Source: Ruminococcaceae bacterium UBA5396
GTDB lineage: Bacteria > Bacillota > Clostridia > Oscillospirales > Acutalibacteraceae
Direction of reading: 5' to 3'
Assembly (NCBI GenBank): GCA_002410715.1
Contig: DHOG01000096.1
Coordinates: 1,974 to 10,775, forward strand
DNA: 8,802 bases
In this document: positions 5,602-8,802 of the stretch, piece after piece
Position numbering within the stretch: position 1 is the first letter of the stretch
Layout of the letters: each line of letters begins with the position of its first letter
Notes under the pieces: generated by a model
Told to the model about the DNA's origin: nothing
Databases searched by the model: none
What the model saw: the letters and a program-made list of their open reading frames with translations, nothing else
Translations under genes and position numbers: made by a program

Positions 5602-8256
5602 TTATATTGTATACAAATATTTGTCAGTCAAAAAGTCAGCTCCAAATAATGTTCTTAATTCAACAGTTTGTTCTAACGGTGGTAGAATACCATTCTCTTG
5701 GAACTGCCTTACCGAAGCAATGTTGTCGTTACTCGAATAGCTTGCAGTTGTAAATAAAACATCTACAGTAGGTAAGTGTTTTATATTGAAATCAGATCTT
5801 CCACTAAACTCAATAACACTGAACGCTTCGAGGACGTTGAGGATAAATGGGAGTCGGCGTTTTGCTCCTTCAATCGATGGGATAGATATACCGTTAATAT
5901 CAAAGTACTCTTGAATATATGGTGCAGTGAAAAAATCTTCATATACTTTACCTTTATTCAACATTGAAACATTCTTATGCTCGTGGAACAAGTATACAAA
6001 CATATGTTGAACAGCATCCATTCGGAAAAAGATTTTTTTCAAAATCTCCTTTTCTTTATCAGGAAGTGATTTGATGAAATCATTAAAGTACTCCTCATTA
6101 TGATTCATTCTCCAGCTATTTTCTGTTTTACCACCCTCTGAAAAGTCATAAAAAGTAGGGTCAGACACATATGTGGAAAGAATACGATGTAACTCCTTAC
6201 CATCTACAGTCAAATTTTTAAATGTATCATCAATAGCTTCTTCATTAGGGTTTCTATCGTCAAATAGAAATCCCAATTCCATACAAGCCCATATTTTATA
6301 TCGGGTCTGTCTGCCAAGTTTAGAGAGCCCATCTTTCGACATATATAAATCTGGATTGACTAATGGGGAATACCTTCCATCACCAAGAGTTTTGATGATA
6401 TAAAAAATATGTCCAAGATGAGTGCCTTGCGGATAATGGTAGCTTGCTTTCGTTGCCTCTCCAATTTTCTCTAAAAATTTATTCCAAGTACCATAGGCAT
6501 TTCGGTAATTATAAAGTTTATAAGCGCTGACGGTTTCATCGTTCATGTCTTCTGGTTTCGGCTTACGATGCAGTGCTTCTTTAACAATATAATAATTTTC
6601 CTCTAATTGATCAGGTGTTATTTCAGCTTGTGCAGCTTCGTTAGCCTTGAATAATTCTTCTACTGATTCATCGAAGTGGACATCGCAACCGATAGGCCAA
6701 TCTAAAAACTCCTTGACACCAAAGGAGGAACGACTATTCGAATTTTCGGTTCCGGTATTAGCTCTGCCAGTAATATACTGCTTAATATTCTCAGCCCTTT
6801 TAAAATTACCAATAAAGTCTAAAACAATTACATGAGATTTGTTTGGACTAAGCCTTAGTCCTCGTCCAAGTTGCTGAATAAAGATAGTTTTTGATTCAGT
6901 AGGTCTTAAAAATAAGAGAGCTTCAACATCAGGGAAATCAACTCCCTCATTAAATAAATCAACTGTAAAAACTATTTGTAGGGCATTGTCTCTAAAATCT
7001 TGAATTATGGCTTTCTTCTCATCTAAGCTTAAAATAGTAGTATCACTATGAACCGCAGCTGCAGCAATGCCTTTATTCTTGAAAAATGCGGCCGTATCAA
7101 TAGCATGTTGAATATTTACACAAAATCCAATTGCTTTTTTATCAGGAGCATATTCCATAAACTTTGAGTAGATTGCTTCATTTCTTTCCGGAATGTTTAG
7201 TTTTCTACCTAAGTCTGCTAAGTCATAACGTATTCCATTATGTCTGATATTTGAGTAATCAATATCATCTTTTAGACCGTAGTACTTAAACCCAGAAAGA
7301 TAGCCGGATTCAATAGCTTCTCTTTGCGGTAGTTCATAGTAAATATTATAATCAAAAATTTCCAATATATCAGCTCTGTCTTGGCGTTCAGGAGTAGCAG
7401 TTAAGCCAAGCATATATTTTGGTCGAAAATAATCTGTAATTTTCCTATATGTTGTACAAGCAGAGTGATGAACCTCGTCAATAATTATATATTCGAATGA
7501 ATCGGGTTGAAATTGATCGATATTACCATCACGATAAAGAGTATCTTTTGATGCAAATATCACCTGAGATGTCGTATCTTTTTCTCCAGCATTAAAAAAT
7601 CCCTTTGTTGATTCAGGCCAGACTGCAGAAAATTTTTCATATGCTTCAGTTAAGATATCATTCCTGTGTACAATAAAAAGAGTTTTAAGATTTAACTTTT
7701 TTGCATCTAAAGCAGCCAAGATTGTTTTGCCCATACCTGTTGGCAGAATTACTACACCTTTATTAATGTCATTGCTGCGATAATATTCACAGGCAGAAAG
7801 GCTTCTTTCTTGGGGATATGTTGGTACGTAACTATCTTTGTGTAAAAAATATGGATTGATCTGTATATCAGATTTAAAAGAACGTCGTAGTGTATTAATA
7901 CATACGTCAGGATGATTACGTATCTGATTATAGGAAAACCGAATCAGAACATAACCGTTTAAAATAAGATCATTCTGTTTAGTAATAAGGTCATCAAAAT
8001 ATTCAGGAGTTACCCTTGAGGCACCTTCTGCGTGATATGTATATCCATCAATTTCTATTACATATTTGTACCTATTAGTTGAAATGGTAAAATCTAATTT
8101 ACGTGTGCGACACTCATGATCCTCAAAAGGTGTTTGTGTATGTAAAAAATCCAAACCGTTTTCTCCAGCGTATGGGTAAAAAATATCTTCCACAAAACGT
8201 TGCTCAATCTCATTCATTTTGTGACCATTCTCCCTAATAAAATCTTGTAATGTCAT
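5602..8256 (-). CDS. Nuclease-helicase restriction protein (N-terminal PD-(D/E)XK-like domain, SF2 DEAH-type helicase)
   Basis: An 884-residue protein likely to translocate on and cleave unmodified DNA. Residues about 15-125 form a DUF559/Vsr-like endonuclease domain: LDF (D55), then VIEIDGYTYH with E68 and D70, then NDLILNGYVLIRFSY. The SF2 helicase core follows: Walker A PTGMGKT (172-178), DEVHH (260-264), LTATP (285-289), DLFNEGVDFP (433-442) and QQLGRGLR (461-468). Residues about 545-603 (KLYNYRNAYGTWNKFLEKIG) resemble the short HNH/homing-endonuclease-associated repeat, a probable DNA-contact module. The remaining 280 residues are unrecognised and may hold target recognition. The ATG follows AAGGAGG by 7 bases and is 12 bases after the beta-class methyltransferase stop, so the two are one operon. 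Type III Res subunits usually carry the nuclease at the C-terminus; here it is at the front. The family is general; the exact system is unidentified. Confidence 0.85.
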   Translation of the reverse strand: MTLQDFIRENGHKMNEIEQRFVEDIFYPYAGENGLDFLHTQTPFEDHECRTRKLDFTISTNRYKYVIEIDGYTYHAEGASRVTPEYFDDLITKQNDLILNGYVLIRFSYNQIRNHPDVCINTLRRSFKSDIQINPYFLHKDSYVPTYPQERSLSACEYYRSNDINKGVVILPTGMGKTILAALDAKKLNLKTLFIVHRNDILTEAYEKFSAVWPESTKGFFNAGEKDTTSQVIFASKDTLYRDGNIDQFQPDSFEYIIIDEVHHSACTTYRKITDYFRPKYMLGLTATPERQDRADILEIFDYNIYYELPQREAIESGYLSGFKYYGLKDDIDYSNIRHNGIRYDLADLGRKLNIPERNEAIYSKFMEYAPDKKAIGFCVNIQHAIDTAAFFKNKGIAAAAVHSDTTILSLDEKKAIIQDFRDNALQIVFTVDLFNEGVDFPDVEALLFLRPTESKTIFIQQLGRGLRLSPNKSHVIVLDFIGNFKRAENIKQYITGRANTGTENSNSRSSFGVKEFLDWPIGCDVHFDESVEELFKANEAAQAEITPDQLEENYYIVKEALHRKPKPEDMNDETVSAYKLYNYRNAYGTWNKFLEKIGEATKASYHYPQGTHLGHIFYIIKTLGDGRYSPLVNPDLYMSKDGLSKLGRQTRYKIWACMELGFLFDDRNPNEEAIDDTFKNLTVDGKELHRILSTYVSDPTFYDFSEGGKTENSWRMNHNEEYFNDFIKSLPDKEKEILKKIFFRMDAVQHMFVYLFHEHKNVSMLNKGKVYEDFFTAPYIQEYFDINGISIPSIEGAKRRLPFILNVLEAFSVIEFSGRSDFNIKHLPTVDVLFTTASYSSNDNIASVRQFQENGILPPLEQTVELRTLFGADFLTDKYLYTI

Positions 8257-8268
8257 AAATCATCCTCC

Positions 8269-8802
<534 letters not shown>

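Overview
The window looks like the chromosome of a low-to-mid-GC Gram-positive anaerobe of the Clostridia type. This is inferred from strong AGGAGG-type ribosome binding sites, a DUF6485/DUF3795 cysteine-rich gene pair and typical sigma-A style promoters; no gene fixes the species. It falls into two blocks of clearly different base composition. Positions about 240-3200 are GC-rich and carry ordinary chromosomal genes. From about 3200 to the right edge the DNA is AT-rich and carries a restriction-modification or defence-type cluster, which suggests an acquired island. Its left boundary lies near 3200; its right boundary is outside the window.

Left block, all on the minus strand. A two-gene unit of small cysteine-rich proteins (DUF6485-like, then DUF3795-like, overlapping by 14 bases) is followed by a HAD-family phosphatase. 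The phosphatase has its own promoter at 2245-2274 and is followed by proA, the glutamyl-5-phosphate reductase of proline synthesis. No proB is present in the window. Positions 1-261 downstream of proA hold no gene that I can support, only two perfect inverted repeats.

Junction, 3025-3591. Between the last chromosomal gene and the island lie a short minus-strand reading frame that may be the 3' stump of an interrupted gene, an inverted repeat at 3255-3299, and three diverged units spaced exactly 31 bases apart with a fourth, 28-base unit before them (3346-3466), resembling a transposase-binding array at an insertion-sequence end. They are followed by a strong promoter overlapped by three copies of an ATTAGACT-type operator.

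Island, 3592-8802. On the plus strand a 63-residue AbrB/MazE-fold regulator is translationally coupled to a 594-residue DNA methyltransferase with a DPPY motif and an internal zinc ribbon. On the minus strand a second, beta-class methyltransferase (cut by the window edge) is followed after 12 bases by an 884-residue protein that joins an N-terminal PD-(D/E)XK-like nuclease domain to an SF2 helicase. The two arms converge on a shared bidirectional terminator at 5565-5596. The simplest reading is a restriction-modification system: the helicase-nuclease translocates on and cuts unmodified DNA, one or both methyltransferases protect the host, and the AbrB-like protein probably controls the plus-strand arm through the operator array. 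The combination of two different methyltransferases, an AbrB-type controller and a nuclease-first helicase is the most interesting content here.
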